NCBI RefSeq assembly: GCF_003612015.1
Contig: NZ_RARB01000012.1
Span: 1-64,000, forward strand
Length of the DNA stretch: 64,000 nucleotides
Direction of reading: 5' to 3'
Source of the DNA: Pantoea piersonii
GTDB taxonomy: Bacteria; Pseudomonadota; Gammaproteobacteria; Enterobacterales; Enterobacteriaceae
The notes under the pieces were generated by a model that saw nothing but the letters and a program-made list of their open reading frames with translations, did not search any database and was not told the DNA's origin. The stretch's first letter is position 1. Each line of letters begins with the position of its first letter. The translations under genes were made by a program, and so were the position numbers. Of this stretch, positions 8,658 through 17,636 are shown piece by piece.

Positions 8658-9309
8658 CGTTTCACCGCCTTTGCCTGTAGTGGTTCTGGCAATCTGACAG
8701 GAAATGGTTAACTGATCCTTAATTCTATTCTGCTCTGAAAATTTTCGTCGTGCTTAAGAAAGACGTTATCCCTCTCCGGGATATATTTACACTTGGTTTC
8801 AGAATATCTACAGCGTCCGCTTCTGGCACAAAGCGGACACTTCGTCTCAGAAGCCTTCCAGTCTTTAATGCGAAAAAGTCAGACGAACAATGTGCAGCCT
8901 GCCTCTGAATACAGCGTTAACGGCATGAAATCGCCGGAAATCGTCAAAAACAGTTGATACCATCTGAAACCGTGCTGCGCCTGTCGAAGCCGGTTACGGG
9001 CCCAATAATCGCAGAAGTTAACTCCCTTTCCTGTATCTACGATACGGCCGTTATTAGATCATCAAGGGACAGCACCTAAGACTGTCTCAGATGCTCCGGT
9101 ATGCTGGCTTTTACCAGGTGTTTCCCTGAAGAAACAGACTGGATAAGGGCTCTTTAGCCGACGCGTCATCTTGCTGCTGCGCAATAATTCCGGCTATCGT
9201 GGCTGGCCGCTTCTGGCGCGTATCTCCCGAATCCAGCCACGCCCGGTATCTGCTATTTTACTTGTAACCTTCAGTTGCCTGTATTGCTAAAAAGATCAGA
9301 ACAGCTTCT
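8658..9309. other. Intergenic, no supported gene apart from a repeat
   Basis: Contains the intact dispersed hairpin at 8815-8838 and a weaker relative near 9207 (GGCCGCTTCTGGCGC). No open frame with a ribosome site was found. Confidence 0.4.
8815..8838. repeat. Dispersed hairpin repeat, intact copy
   Basis: Identical over 24 bases to 2203-2226: GTCCGCTT, loop CTGGCACA, AAGCGGAC. Confidence 0.75.
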
Positions 9310-10968
9310 TCAGAAGCTCTGCCAGTTAGCGTTACCCGATGCTGCAATGGAAGAGACTGCAATCTCCGCTACCGGCGCCGGACTTTTTTCGCGCGCGCGT
9401 GGGGAGAACGCTGTTTTCTCAGCGTCCGCAGTCAGGGTAAAGGTATTTACCAGCTCGTTAAGCGATGCAGCCTGCTCCATGAGTGAGCGTGATGCAGCTG
9501 AAGCCTCCTGAACCAGCGCAGCGTTCTGCTGGGTCACATCATCCATCTGATTGACGGCCTGATGTACCTGACCAATTCCCTGTGACTGTTCTCTGGCTGC
9601 CACAGAAATTTCATCGACCAGGTCAGTGACCTGCCGTATAGCATCATTCATGCGCGACATATTTTCTCCCACACCTCCCGCCTGCTCTGCGCCGGCAGCA
9701 ACAAAATCAGAGGAAGATTCGATCAGCGCCTTGATTTCGCGGGCAGAGGACGACGACCGTTGCGCGAGGTTTCTGACTTCGCCTGCTACCACGGCAAAGC
9801 CGCGACCCTGCTCACCTGCCCGCGCAGCTTCAACAGCAGCGTTAAGTGCCAGAATATTGGTCTGAAACGCAATCCCTTCTATAAGCGCAATGATGTCTCT
9901 GATTTTGGCTGAACTGCCTTTGATGTCATCCATCGTTGACAGCAGTGCGCGGACGCGCTCCGCGCTGTCCTCTGAGATTTCATTCGCATTTTTTGCTAAC
10001 TGGCTGGCAAGGCGTGTATTCTCCGCGGTCTGACGAACCGTTTCGCTGAGTTCAGACATACTCGCCACCGTCTGCTCCAGCGAGGCGGCCTGCTCTTCAG
10101 TGCGCGAGGACAAATCTTCATTACCCGCCGAAATCTGTGCAGATGCGGTACTGACTGACTGAGCAGAAGATCCGACTCTTGCCAGAGAAGCTGAAACATT
10201 TTCTATGAGGTGGTTAAATGCTCTGGCGGTCAGGCCAATTTCATCCCGGCGTGACTCATCTGCCCGGAGCGTTAAATTAAGCCGCTCGCTGGCTGTTTCC
10301 ATTGTCTGACGCATGCCATTGAGCTGGCGGCGGATAGCAAAAATAGTTTTGATCGTGAAAAATGACAGAATAATGATGGCAAGTGCCGAACCTCCCGTCA
10401 GGCTCCAGACTGTAGTCTGGTATTTCTGATCGTTCTCTTTACGCAGTTCGTTGCTAACACTGACATTCAGCTGTAACTGCTTCTCATAGCCAGTAATCAG
10501 CTTTCGGGCTGTTTCCCCAATACCGTTATTCCCCTGAAGCACGCCGGGGGACGCGGCACCATTTTGCGCGCGGGAACCTTCCAGAAAAGCCGGCAGCGTG
10601 GCTTCGATTTGCCTGATAGTGGCGAAGGACGCTTCCGTCATTCTGCGGTCGTCGTCATTTGATATATCATGCTCAAGATAATACTGATTCAGCGATTTAA
10701 TCTGGCTGATTACGCGGTCAATGTTTTTTTCGACTGCAGCCTGACGGCTCTTGTCTGTGTCGCTTTGATAACGATAAAGCCAGGTAATGAGTGAGTTACT
10801 GCTGTCTATCATTTTGCTGATGTCAACGAGTGAAGGAATGGTGTTCTCGTGAACGTACTGGAAGCGGGACTGGAAACCACTGCATACTATAATGGCCACG
10901 AAAACCATGGAAATAAGTGCAGCTGAGAGTAGTGAGAAAGTAAGGATCAAACGTTGTGTGATAGTCAT
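9310..10968 (-). CDS. Methyl-accepting chemotaxis protein
   Basis: A 552-residue chemoreceptor. Membrane segment 1 is about 8-30, a four-helix-bundle-type periplasmic domain spans about 31-187, membrane segment 2 is about 188-209, then come a HAMP linker and a long cytoplasmic coiled coil with the conserved hairpin tip ([20 protein letters not shown]). The last five residues are NWQSF, matching the xWxxF tether for CheR/CheB, so this should be a high-abundance, self-methylated receptor. The ATG at 10968 follows CAGGAAAT; the frame extends 33 codons further without support. It stands alone, far from any che genes in view. The ligand is unknown. Confidence 0.95.
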   Translation of the reverse strand: MTITQRLILTFSLLSAALISMVFVAIIVCSGFQSRFQYVHENTIPSLVDISKMIDSSNSLITWLYRYQSDTDKSRQAAVEKNIDRVISQIKSLNQYYLEHDISNDDDRRMTEASFATIRQIEATLPAFLEGSRAQNGAASPGVLQGNNGIGETARKLITGYEKQLQLNVSVSNELRKENDQKYQTTVWSLTGGSALAIIILSFFTIKTIFAIRRQLNGMRQTMETASERLNLTLRADESRRDEIGLTARAFNHLIENVSASLARVGSSAQSVSTASAQISAGNEDLSSRTEEQAASLEQTVASMSELSETVRQTAENTRLASQLAKNANEISEDSAERVRALLSTMDDIKGSSAKIRDIIALIEGIAFQTNILALNAAVEAARAGEQGRGFAVVAGEVRNLAQRSSSSAREIKALIESSSDFVAAGAEQAGGVGENMSRMNDAIRQVTDLVDEISVAAREQSQGIGQVHQAVNQMDDVTQQNAALVQEASAASRSLMEQAASLNELVNTFTLTADAEKTAFSPRAREKSPAPVAEIAVSSIAASGNANWQSF

Positions 10969-11515
10969 AAAAATTTCCTGCCATAGATGATATCTGCAAT
11001 GCAGAGAGCGGGTTAAAAAACACACTTCGGAGCAGGTATCGGCCAAAAAAAACAGAAATTCAGACAATGAAACCTAAACAAACGAACTGCCGGTGATAAG
11101 GGCACAACCTCTGGAAGAGCATTCAGGCACGCCGGGTGGATTAAGCCTGTCGGATATCTTACATAGTGGAGTGCACTGGCGGTCTGTGCGCGGCTGAATT
11201 CGGGGGACAGAATCCACAGATTGCAGTCGCATCAGGATCTGAGTCTCAAAGCGTTTAAATGCGCAGCAGGCTCTTCAGTAAGAAAGGTGGTTCCGGCACT
11301 TTGCCCGGCCTGCATCATAAACCCCAGCTGATGCCATTGTGCATGGCTATACGCAAAGGTGGATAGCGGGCAGTTTGAAGAGGTATCAATAGCTAATACG
11401 CCATTGAAGTATAATTCCATCACACATTAGTTAACGTGTGATTGGCTAATTCAGTTTCTGGCATCAGGCAACCTGGCACTGATTCACAGTCCGCTATGAA
11501 CGAACAGCAGACATT
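10969..11515. other. Intergenic, no supported gene
   Basis: Promoter region of the chemoreceptor, then unassigned sequence. A degenerate dispersed repeat (CAGTCCGCTATGAACGAACAGCAG) lies at 11488-11511. A 63-codon minus-strand frame at 11232-11423 has no family match I can see. Confidence 0.35.
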
Positions 11516-12082
11516 CTACTCATGGCGGCTGTAAGGCATGATTGTCAGGCTATGTTCAATGTTTCTCCATAACCCATTAAGCCGTGAGCATATTTGTGCA
11601 TTTTCAATCAGTGCAAATTCTGCCGCATCAGGGAGTATGTAAGGCGCATCAAGCGTTGCTCTGGGGCAGCATTTTTCGGTCAGCACTGCGCCCATAACGC
11701 TTAATGTTTCTGAGAGCTGGGAGTGCGCCAGACGGGCCCGGACAGACAGGTTGGGCAATGACAGCGGTTTATCCAGCAATTCTCCGCTGCTTACAATCCA
11801 GTCAAGCGCATTTTTTATGACGCCGGTGACGCCATGTGCATATTCCGGGCTGGCTAATAAGACCAGGTCTGCCCTGGAAAGTGCGTTTCTCCAGTGGTCA
11901 ACAGCAGGCTTTGGTTTAGATTCATCATCAACATTAAAAAGGGGGATTTTGTCCAGGGAGTCATATATTTCAAATGTGATGCCCACAGGACAAAGTAAAG
12001 ACATAGCCCATAAAAATACGGTATTCAACGAAGCAGCACGAAGACTGCCTGATACGCCCAGTACATGTTTTCCATTTCTCAT
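11516..12082 (-). CDS. NADPH-dependent FMN reductase-like protein
   Basis: A 188-residue flavodoxin-fold protein. The N-terminal GVSGSLRAAS (about 9-18) is the phosphate-binding loop of the FMN_red family, and LLASPEYAHGVTGVIKNALDW (about 75-95) is its second flavin-contacting motif, so it should use NAD(P)H to reduce FMN, quinones or similar acceptors in the cytosol. It lies 76 bp after a glutathione S-transferase gene on the same strand, and together they suggest a detoxification pair. The C-terminal region is a little unusual (CCPRATLDAPY), but the length is normal. Confidence 0.85.
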   Translation of the reverse strand: MRNGKHVLGVSGSLRAASLNTVFLWAMSLLCPVGITFEIYDSLDKIPLFNVDDESKPKPAVDHWRNALSRADLVLLASPEYAHGVTGVIKNALDWIVSSGELLDKPLSLPNLSVRARLAHSQLSETLSVMGAVLTEKCCPRATLDAPYILPDAAEFALIENAQICSRLNGLWRNIEHSLTIMPYSRHE

Positions 12083-12158
12083 TCAAGTACGTCCTGAATA
12101 TTCATACTGCCTGACCTGCCCAGTTTGATGACCAGGTATTGTCAATCTCTTTCAGAGA

Positions 12159-12797
12159 CTAAGCCCTGAGCTCATCATAAGAAACCATGACATGTTCACG
12201 GAAAGCCTGACGGGAAGTCAGGCGCATATAATATGCCCGCACATTGGGAAGGGGGCTCCGGTCAATATTGATATCATAATAACGGTACAATACGTGACCG
12301 AACTGAATGTCTGCCAGTGTAAAGGCTTCTCCGACTAAAAAGGGATGTTCTGAAAGGCGCTTTTCTGCAATCAGAAGCTTTGTTTCAAAATACTCTACAG
12401 CTGCATTGATAGCCTCAGCATCCCGCTTGTTTTCAGGGGTGCGGACGACTCGCCAGAAGACTGGCGCAGTAAATGTCTGGGCAATATTGAGCTTTGACCA
12501 CTCCGCCCATCGATCAACTTCGGTTTTAGCTAACAGATCAGCAGGCCAGAAGCTTTCACTTCCATACCGATTAGCGAGATAACGTAATATCGCGCCTGTT
12601 TCCCACAGTGGTGTATTGGCGTCATCCTGCAATACCGGTACGGTACGATTAGGGTTAAGGGCGTAAAACTCGTCAGAGTCTGTACCCCCATATTTATGAC
12701 CAACATCGTGACGTTGATAAGGCAGTCCCATTTCACCTATACACCACATGAGAGCCTGTACGTTCGATGATGTTTTCCTTCCCCATACTGTCAGCAC
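12159..12797 (-). CDS. Glutathione S-transferase family protein
   Basis: A 212-residue GST. The N-terminal thioredoxin-like domain (1-80) includes LTVWGRKTSSNVQ, the cis-proline strand TVPVLQDD and the glutathione-binding turn LWETGAILRYLA. The helical C-terminal domain has FLVGEAFTLADIQFG. It probably conjugates or reduces electrophiles with glutathione, and it may be cotranscribed with the flavin reductase downstream. It starts at ATG 12797 with AGGAGC-type spacing. No regulator is adjacent. Confidence 0.9.
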   Translation of the reverse strand: MLTVWGRKTSSNVQALMWCIGEMGLPYQRHDVGHKYGGTDSDEFYALNPNRTVPVLQDDANTPLWETGAILRYLANRYGSESFWPADLLAKTEVDRWAEWSKLNIAQTFTAPVFWRVVRTPENKRDAEAINAAVEYFETKLLIAEKRLSEHPFLVGEAFTLADIQFGHVLYRYYDINIDRSPLPNVRAYYMRLTSRQAFREHVMVSYDELRA

Positions 12798-13244
12798 TGA
12801 TTGCTCCTGTCTTTAACGACTCAGAAAACATTAAGGGAATGCGTCCCACAGAACATCTGGGTCATCCTGATGCATATCTCTTTCATTTGAGCAGAACGGG
12901 ATAATGCCAGATAAGTATGCGATCTTCCTGCAGGCTGCCCATGACTGCTCCAAATTCGTATCCATTATCATCAGTTACACTACTTGAGACGCTTCCCGCG
13001 CGTCATCTGTTTCACTCGTAACAGTGCCATACATCCTTCAAAGTCCGCTTCTGGCTCAGAGCTGCCAGAAGGGAAATCATCCGGCAGTAGTAAGCAATCA
13101 GCAGGTCTGGTGCGTTACTTCACAGGGATGAGGTCAACCGGTATAGTTTTCAAAGAACCATTTAATTCAGTGATATAAATTGCCATTTGAGAAAACACAA
13201 AAGGGTTTCTCTTTGATTCTTCGTGCTTCTCCTTGACCAGTAAA
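12798..13244. other. Intergenic, no supported gene
   Basis: Includes a damaged copy of the dispersed repeat at 13043-13056 (GTCCGCTTCTGGCT). Short open frames on both strands lack ribosome sites. Confidence 0.35.
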
Positions 13245-14162
13245 TTACAGCTTTTTGAGCATACATATGCCGCAGCCGTCGTGCCCTGTCTCGCCCATTT
13301 TCTCAGCGTAACGAAACCCAAAGGCTTCGTACAGGCGGACCGCATCCTTTAACTCATCGAGGGTTTCGAGATAACAGGCCTGGTATTTCATAGCAGTAGC
13401 CTGAGCAAGAATGAATGCAATCATACGCCTTCCAAGCCCCATGCCTTTAACGTCGCGGCTGAAATAAAGTTTCTGCATTTCGCAGATCCCTGTTTTACCC
13501 GGAAGCGGGGCGAGACCAGCTCCGCCAACAATTATCCCCCTGGCTTCAACGACCCAGTACCCCGTTCCGGGTTGGTTGTAAACCTCGCTTAAACGTTCAA
13601 GCTCCGGGTCATGCAGGCTGACTCCCTCAAGGTGGTCGATTTTATTATCCCTGAAGCTGTTGCGAATGATTTCAGCAACAGCTGCATTATCTCTGGCCTC
13701 GATCGGCCGGAAAATTATTCCCGCTTCACGCTGCCGGCGTGCATTGTGTAAGCTTCCGGCAAAGCGGGTGATGGTGTCAAAAAACGCCTTTATCTCGTCT
13801 TCAGAAGAGGAGGCGAGCGCTTCTTCAGTAAATCTGTCGGCATTTTCCTCGAGAGACATTAGTCGTTGCTTTCCTGACGCGTTTAACCGGAAAGTTGACG
13901 CTCTGCCATCCTGATTATCATGCTCTCTTGTCAGATACCCCATCTCAGTCAAAGTGCGAAGCGTTCGGCTCATGCTTGGCTTTTCCACACAGAGTTTTGT
14001 TGCCAGTTCTGTTGCGCCTGAAGGCTTGCTGTTCAGCTCAATCATGATGTGGCTCTGAAGAGGGGATAACTCAGTTCCGCTGGCCTTACGACCGAGCATG
14101 CCCAGTTCCCTTACCATGTCGCGCATGGCTGCGCGAAACTGGCGTATTTCATTTCTGTTCAT
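13245..14162 (-). CDS. MarR regulator fused to GNAT acetyltransferase
   Basis: A 305-residue two-domain protein. Residues about 1-140 are a MarR winged helix (ELNSKPSGATELATKLCVEKPSMSRTLRTL, then a wing with DGRASTFRL). Residues about 150-305 are a GNAT domain with the acetyl-CoA loop GMGLGRRMIAFILAQA and the closing LYEAFGFRYAEK. Such fusions couple acetylation or ligand sensing to repression. It is divergent from a PLP lyase, and the 209-bp intergenic space holds a perfect 45-bp palindrome 30 bp before its start codon, the probable operator for both genes. Confidence 0.92.
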   Translation of the reverse strand: MNRNEIRQFRAAMRDMVRELGMLGRKASGTELSPLQSHIMIELNSKPSGATELATKLCVEKPSMSRTLRTLTEMGYLTREHDNQDGRASTFRLNASGKQRLMSLEENADRFTEEALASSSEDEIKAFFDTITRFAGSLHNARRQREAGIIFRPIEARDNAAVAEIIRNSFRDNKIDHLEGVSLHDPELERLSEVYNQPGTGYWVVEARGIIVGGAGLAPLPGKTGICEMQKLYFSRDVKGMGLGRRMIAFILAQATAMKYQACYLETLDELKDAVRLYEAFGFRYAEKMGETGHDGCGICMLKKL

Positions 14163-14192
14163 TTATCCGGCCTGATTAAAAATTTCACAGGG

Positions 14193-14237
14193 ATGATACA
14201 CAATGTAGTTAACGGTGTTAACTACATTGTGTATCAT
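14193..14237. promoter_or_regulatory. Perfect 45-bp palindrome, probable MarR operator
   Basis: Two exact 21-bp arms (14193-14213 and 14217-14237) flank GGT. The inner parts are TAGTTAAC and GTTAACTA; the outer parts are ATGATACACA and TGTGTATCAT. It lies between the divergent MarR-GNAT gene and the PLP lyase gene, so it can control both. Two overlapping or adjacent MarR dimer sites would fit its length. Confidence 0.75.
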
Positions 14238-14371
14238 GACTGACCAACTGCATGCCAGGTAATGATTTTTTTATTGTCGTTAATGGAAACTAACAGAGCC
14301 AGAATGAAGCTGTTATAGCTTTAAGTTCAGCTTGCAATTAACACCCCGAAAAAACTATCAGGGATTTTAAA

Positions 14372-15274
14372 ATGGACATAAGTATCCGGACGCCCCTTAT
14401 CCATTCTCTTCCTTTAAGCCAGCAAAGCGGATGCAATATCTGGTTAAAAATGGAGTCTTCGCAGCCTACGGGTTCATTCAAGCTCAGAAGCGCAGGACAT
14501 ACCTGCAATCACTATGCCAGCCGAGGGGTTAAAGGCTTTGTAAGCTCATCGGGCGGAAATGCTGGTATCGCGGTGGCGCACAGCGGTCGCAGGCTGGGTT
14601 TGCCGGTGACGGTTGTTGTCCCTGAAACCACTCCGGCGCGTGCCAGACAACTCATCGAAATGGAAGGTGCAGGGCTTGTTGTACATGGGAAGGTATGGAG
14701 TGAAGCCAATGATTATGCTCTTTCTCTTGTGACGGATGAAGTCGTCTACGTACATCCCTTTGATAATCCATTACTGTGGGAAGGCATTAGCACGATGGTG
14801 GATGAAGTCATCAGCGAGGGACTGCGCCCGGATGCGGTTATCCTGTCAGTTGGTGGTGGCAGCATGTTATCCGGCATCGCGCAGGGGCTGGAAAAACATC
14901 AGCTCGGCCATATTCCGGTTTATGCTGTTGAAACTCACGGAACGGCTTCCCTTAACGCCTCGCTTAATGCCGGTAAGCTGGTACGTCTGGATAAGGTCAG
15001 CGGCATAGCCACGACGCTGGCCGCCAGTCAGGTATGCGAGAATGCTTTTAATGTGGCCAGCCGTATGGACGTCAGAAGTATGCTGGTTTCTGACCAGGAA
15101 GCGCTGAATGCCTGCCGGCGCTTTCTCGATGACCATCGGGTGCTCACTGAGCCTGCATGCGGTGTGTCACTCTCACTTTTGTACGACAAAAAAGTCCGGT
15201 TCAAACCGGCCGATAATGTACTGGTCATCATATGCGGCGGGGCCTCTGTCACGCTGGAAGGGATCGCGGGCTGA
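14372..15274 (+). CDS. PLP-dependent serine/threonine dehydratase-like enzyme
   Basis: A 300-residue fold-type II PLP enzyme without an ACT domain. The cofactor Lys is K37 in PTGSFKLRSAG, the substrate carboxylate loop is SSSGGNAG (58-65), and the phosphate-binding glycines are in LSVGGGSMLSG. Near the C terminus VLTEPACGVSLSLLY and VIICGGASV match short serine dehydratases (about 300-330 residues), which release ammonia from L-serine or L-threonine. Cystathionine- or diaminopropionate-type activity cannot be excluded. It is divergent from the MarR-GNAT regulator across the large palindrome, so it is probably repressed by it. Confidence 0.87.
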   Translation: MDISIRTPLIHSLPLSQQSGCNIWLKMESSQPTGSFKLRSAGHTCNHYASRGVKGFVSSSGGNAGIAVAHSGRRLGLPVTVVVPETTPARARQLIEMEGAGLVVHGKVWSEANDYALSLVTDEVVYVHPFDNPLLWEGISTMVDEVISEGLRPDAVILSVGGGSMLSGIAQGLEKHQLGHIPVYAVETHGTASLNASLNAGKLVRLDKVSGIATTLAASQVCENAFNVASRMDVRSMLVSDQEALNACRRFLDDHRVLTEPACGVSLSLLYDKKVRFKPADNVLVIICGGASVTLEGIAG

Positions 15275-15360
15275 CAGAAGATCGCATTTATCCTGCCAAA
15301 TTTCATGAGCAAAAGGATGGGCGAACTGCCCGGTTAATTAACCTGTTTTAAAGTGAGTTA

Positions 15361-15427
15361 TGCCCGCTGTGGCACAAAGCAGACTGGCGCGTGGGTCAAG
15401 GTCCGCTGTGAGCGAGGAGCAGAAGCC
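15361..15427. repeat. Longest copy of the dispersed repeat element
   Basis: Begins TGCCCGCTGTGGCACAAAGCAGACTGGC (degenerate first hairpin) and continues with GGTCAAGGTCCGCTGTGAGCGAGGAGCAG. The second part is echoed at 2444, 3575, 11488 and 16546. This suggests the full unit is about 65-70 bp and that most other copies are fragments. Confidence 0.5.
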
Positions 15428-15594
15428 GGATAGCCGTTCTTTGTGCGATCAGTATGTGGAAGGGATAGCCGTACATCATTCAGACAATAAATTTATTGAA
15501 ACTGGTATATCTCGGTGCTAAAACAAAAGAACGCTTTTTATCACTCTGTGTGTCTTCAGTTCCCGATACTCAACTCATAAGAGAAAGTCAGAAA

Positions 15595-15678
15595 ATGATT
15601 AAATCAGTTCAGGGAGTGACCACCGTCACCACCACCGGAATTTCCGGCGGCGTTGGTGTATCTGTGACTGGCTTCTGA
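15595..15678 (+). CDS. Possible 27-residue Thr/Gly/Val-rich peptide
   Basis: The short gene starts at ATG 15595 and reads MIKSVQGVTTVTTTG..., ending in GVSVTGF. It is uncharged after Lys3 and very rich in Thr, Val and Gly, unlike a random frame. A weak GAGAAAG ribosome site lies about 12 bp upstream; the same frame is open from a TTG at 15496. It is followed by a hairpin and then by the isochorismatase-type gene, so it may be a leader peptide or a small exported or modified peptide. I do not recognise it. Confidence 0.35.
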   Translation: MIKSVQGVTTVTTTGISGGVGVSVTGF

Positions 15679-15692
15679 CAAAACAGATTCTG

Positions 15693-15718
15693 ATTCCCCG
15701 CCAGACCGGACGGGGAAT
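15693..15718. promoter_or_regulatory. Hairpin between the small peptide and the hydrolase gene
   Basis: ATTCCCCG (15693-15700) and CGGGGAAT (15711-15718) make an 8-bp stem with a 10-nt loop. No long T run follows, so an mRNA-stability or attenuator hairpin is more likely than a simple terminator. Confidence 0.4.
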
Positions 15719-15757
15719 GACATCTCTCCGTTCATAACCTTCTGAATGGAGAAAATA

Positions 15758-16303
15758 ATGATTTCATCTGAGAACGCGCTTTTAATTATCGATATGCAGC
15801 AGGGACTTTTCCATGGTCCGGCTTCTCCGCATTCAGCACACTCAGTTCTGTCAAACATCTGTTTGCTAATCGCAAAAGCGAGGCAGGCCGAGGTGTCCAT
15901 CTTTTTTGCCCGCCACACCGGACCTGATGATTCCCCTTTATCAGAGCAAAGTCCGTTAACACAACTGATCCCCGAAATAAGCGTGAACCCTGAGCATGAT
16001 GTCGTGTTTATCAAAAAGTATCCCAGCTGTTTCCGGGATACCAGCCTGCAGCTTCAGCTTCTCCGGCGAGGCGTTAAACAGCTGGTTATTGCCGGGATGA
16101 AAACAGAATTTTGTGTGGATACCACATGCCGCGCAGCTGTTGATTTGGGATTCAGAACCGTGCTGGTTTCAGATGCGCACACAACAATGGATACCAGGCA
16201 CCTGGCAGCAAATGAAATCATCGGCCATCACAACGTCACGCTGGCTGGCCCGTTTGTGACGCTCGTGACCGCGGCTGACTGGAACTTCCATTCTGAGAAA
16301 TGA
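15758..16303 (+). CDS. Isochorismatase-family cysteine hydrolase
   Basis: A 181-residue cysteine hydrolase. The catalytic triad is visible as Asp12 in ALLIIDMQQG, Lys in VFIKKYPSCF and Cys in AGMKTEFCVDTTCRAA. Members hydrolyse amides or vinyl ethers such as nicotinamide, ureido compounds or isochorismate; the small size and lone gene fit an amidohydrolase rather than siderophore synthesis. An ATG at 15746 is in frame, but GGAGA lies between it and the ATG at 15758, so the second is preferred. It is preceded by the small peptide frame and a hairpin. Confidence 0.88.
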   Translation: MISSENALLIIDMQQGLFHGPASPHSAHSVLSNICLLIAKARQAEVSIFFARHTGPDDSPLSEQSPLTQLIPEISVNPEHDVVFIKKYPSCFRDTSLQLQLLRRGVKQLVIAGMKTEFCVDTTCRAAVDLGFRTVLVSDAHTTMDTRHLAANEIIGHHNVTLAGPFVTLVTAADWNFHSEK

Positions 16304-16600
16304 GTATGAAATAAGGGCCGTTCACAGGGCGGCTCAAATGCCTGAAATCCACTTTTAGCACACTGCAGATGATCGCACTTTTTCCAGAAAGAAGCGGGAG
16401 GGAGAACTGAAACTGGCTTAGGGGCATAAGTGTAAGTGGAGCAGAGCGCCAAGACGTGGCGTTTATGCGATACCCATACAGGCTATGCGGTTCCGGAGGG
16501 GTTCTGGAGTGGGTGAGAGCGACAAAGCAACATATCGTATTCAGGCTGCAGTGAGCGAGGAACGCAAGTACGCATTAATTCCCTTCCTGCAGGTAAGAAT
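16304..16600. other. Intergenic, no supported gene
   Basis: Contains a motif near 16546-16573 (CTGCAGTGAGCGAGGAACGC) related to the second half of the dispersed element. No credible open frame. Confidence 0.35.
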
Positions 16601-17512
16601 TTATTTTTTACCCGAGCTGCCTGCTTTGTTATGTAAGAAATCAATAAACGAACGTACTTTTTCCGGCAGATGGCGTGTATCAGGATAAAGCGCGTAGATC
16701 CCCTGACGAGGAAAAAGATGGTCTGGTAACAGCCTGATTAGTCCTCCCTTAGCCAGCTCATCCTTTACTAACCAGGCTGGCAGGATAGCAACGCCAGCGC
16801 CAGCCAGGACAAAGGCCAGTAATGAGGACGCACTGTCGGCCTTGATCATGGCAGCATTATTTACATTAAATAAAACAGTATTTCCTTCTGGAACTGTAAC
16901 CTGCCAGCTCAATGGTGTTGATAACCGGCTGTGCGCAATCCATTTTGCATCAGCAAGTTGTGCCAGGTTCCCGATTGGCTGCCCATCAAGGGTATTCATA
17001 TAGCCAGGTGAAGCAACCGGGAAAATATCAAACTGGTCGATTTGCCTGGCATGGTGACTGGAGTCGGCAAGCTGGCCGAGCCTGATAGCTACGTCAAAAC
17101 GACCAGATATAAGATCGTCATTCTTCGATGACGAAACGTGTTGAATACGTAGTTGCGGGTGCTTTGCACTGAATTCTGCCAGTGCCGGCACGACAACGCG
17201 TGCGCCATATTCCGGTGTTGTAGTGATTCGAAGTAAGCCACTCAAACCCGAATGTTCGTTGCGAACGTCGTCCAGTATACGTTCCGCATCCTGAAGAAGC
17301 TGCAGGCAGTGATGATAAAATCGCTCACCCGTATCTGTCGTTGCCACTCTTCTGGTGCTTCTGGTCAGTAACGAGACACATAGCTCTCCTTCCAGCTGTT
17401 TAACGTTAAAGCTCACGACTGCTTTAGTCAGTCCCAGCGTCTGGGCTGCACCGGTAAAACTTCCTGCCTCAACCACAGCAACAAAAATTTCCAGACGCTG
17501 CATATTAATCAT
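16601..17512 (-). CDS. LysR-family transcriptional regulator
   Basis: A 303-residue LysR regulator. The helix-turn-helix is at about 4-62 (LEIFVAVVEAGSFTGAAQTLGLTKAVVSFNVKQLE), followed by the effector-binding domain with typical FDVAIRLGQL and GAGVAILPAWLV segments, of the type seen in regulators of drug or aromatic-compound exporters. It is divergent from an MFS pump, with a perfect 27-bp inverted repeat in the 124-bp space, so autoregulation and control of the pump are likely. ATGs at 17512 and 17503 are both possible starts. Confidence 0.93.
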   Translation of the reverse strand: MINMQRLEIFVAVVEAGSFTGAAQTLGLTKAVVSFNVKQLEGELCVSLLTRSTRRVATTDTGERFYHHCLQLLQDAERILDDVRNEHSGLSGLLRITTTPEYGARVVVPALAEFSAKHPQLRIQHVSSSKNDDLISGRFDVAIRLGQLADSSHHARQIDQFDIFPVASPGYMNTLDGQPIGNLAQLADAKWIAHSRLSTPLSWQVTVPEGNTVLFNVNNAAMIKADSASSLLAFVLAGAGVAILPAWLVKDELAKGGLIRLLPDHLFPRQGIYALYPDTRHLPEKVRSFIDFLHNKAGSSGKK

Positions 17513-17533
17513 CCATCACTCCTTCCAGAACAG

Positions 17534-17560
17534 ATACTGTCAAAAAATATTTGACAGTAT
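17534..17560. promoter_or_regulatory. Perfect inverted repeat between LysR and MFS genes
   Basis: ATACTGTCAAA (17534-17544) and TTTGACAGTAT (17550-17560) are exact 11-bp arms around AAATA. It is located 21 bp before the regulator's start and 76 bp before the pump's start, and is the probable operator of the divergent pair. Confidence 0.7.
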
Positions 17561-17636
17561 AACAACCGAGACGGGATTTATCCCCGTTAACGGTGCAACT
17601 ACAATTCGCGTCTTGTACAGTCCCTTCGAGAAGAAA

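Noticed and set aside
11232-11423. A 63-codon minus-strand frame before the FMN reductase
   Set aside because: No ribosome site or conserved features; considered chance.
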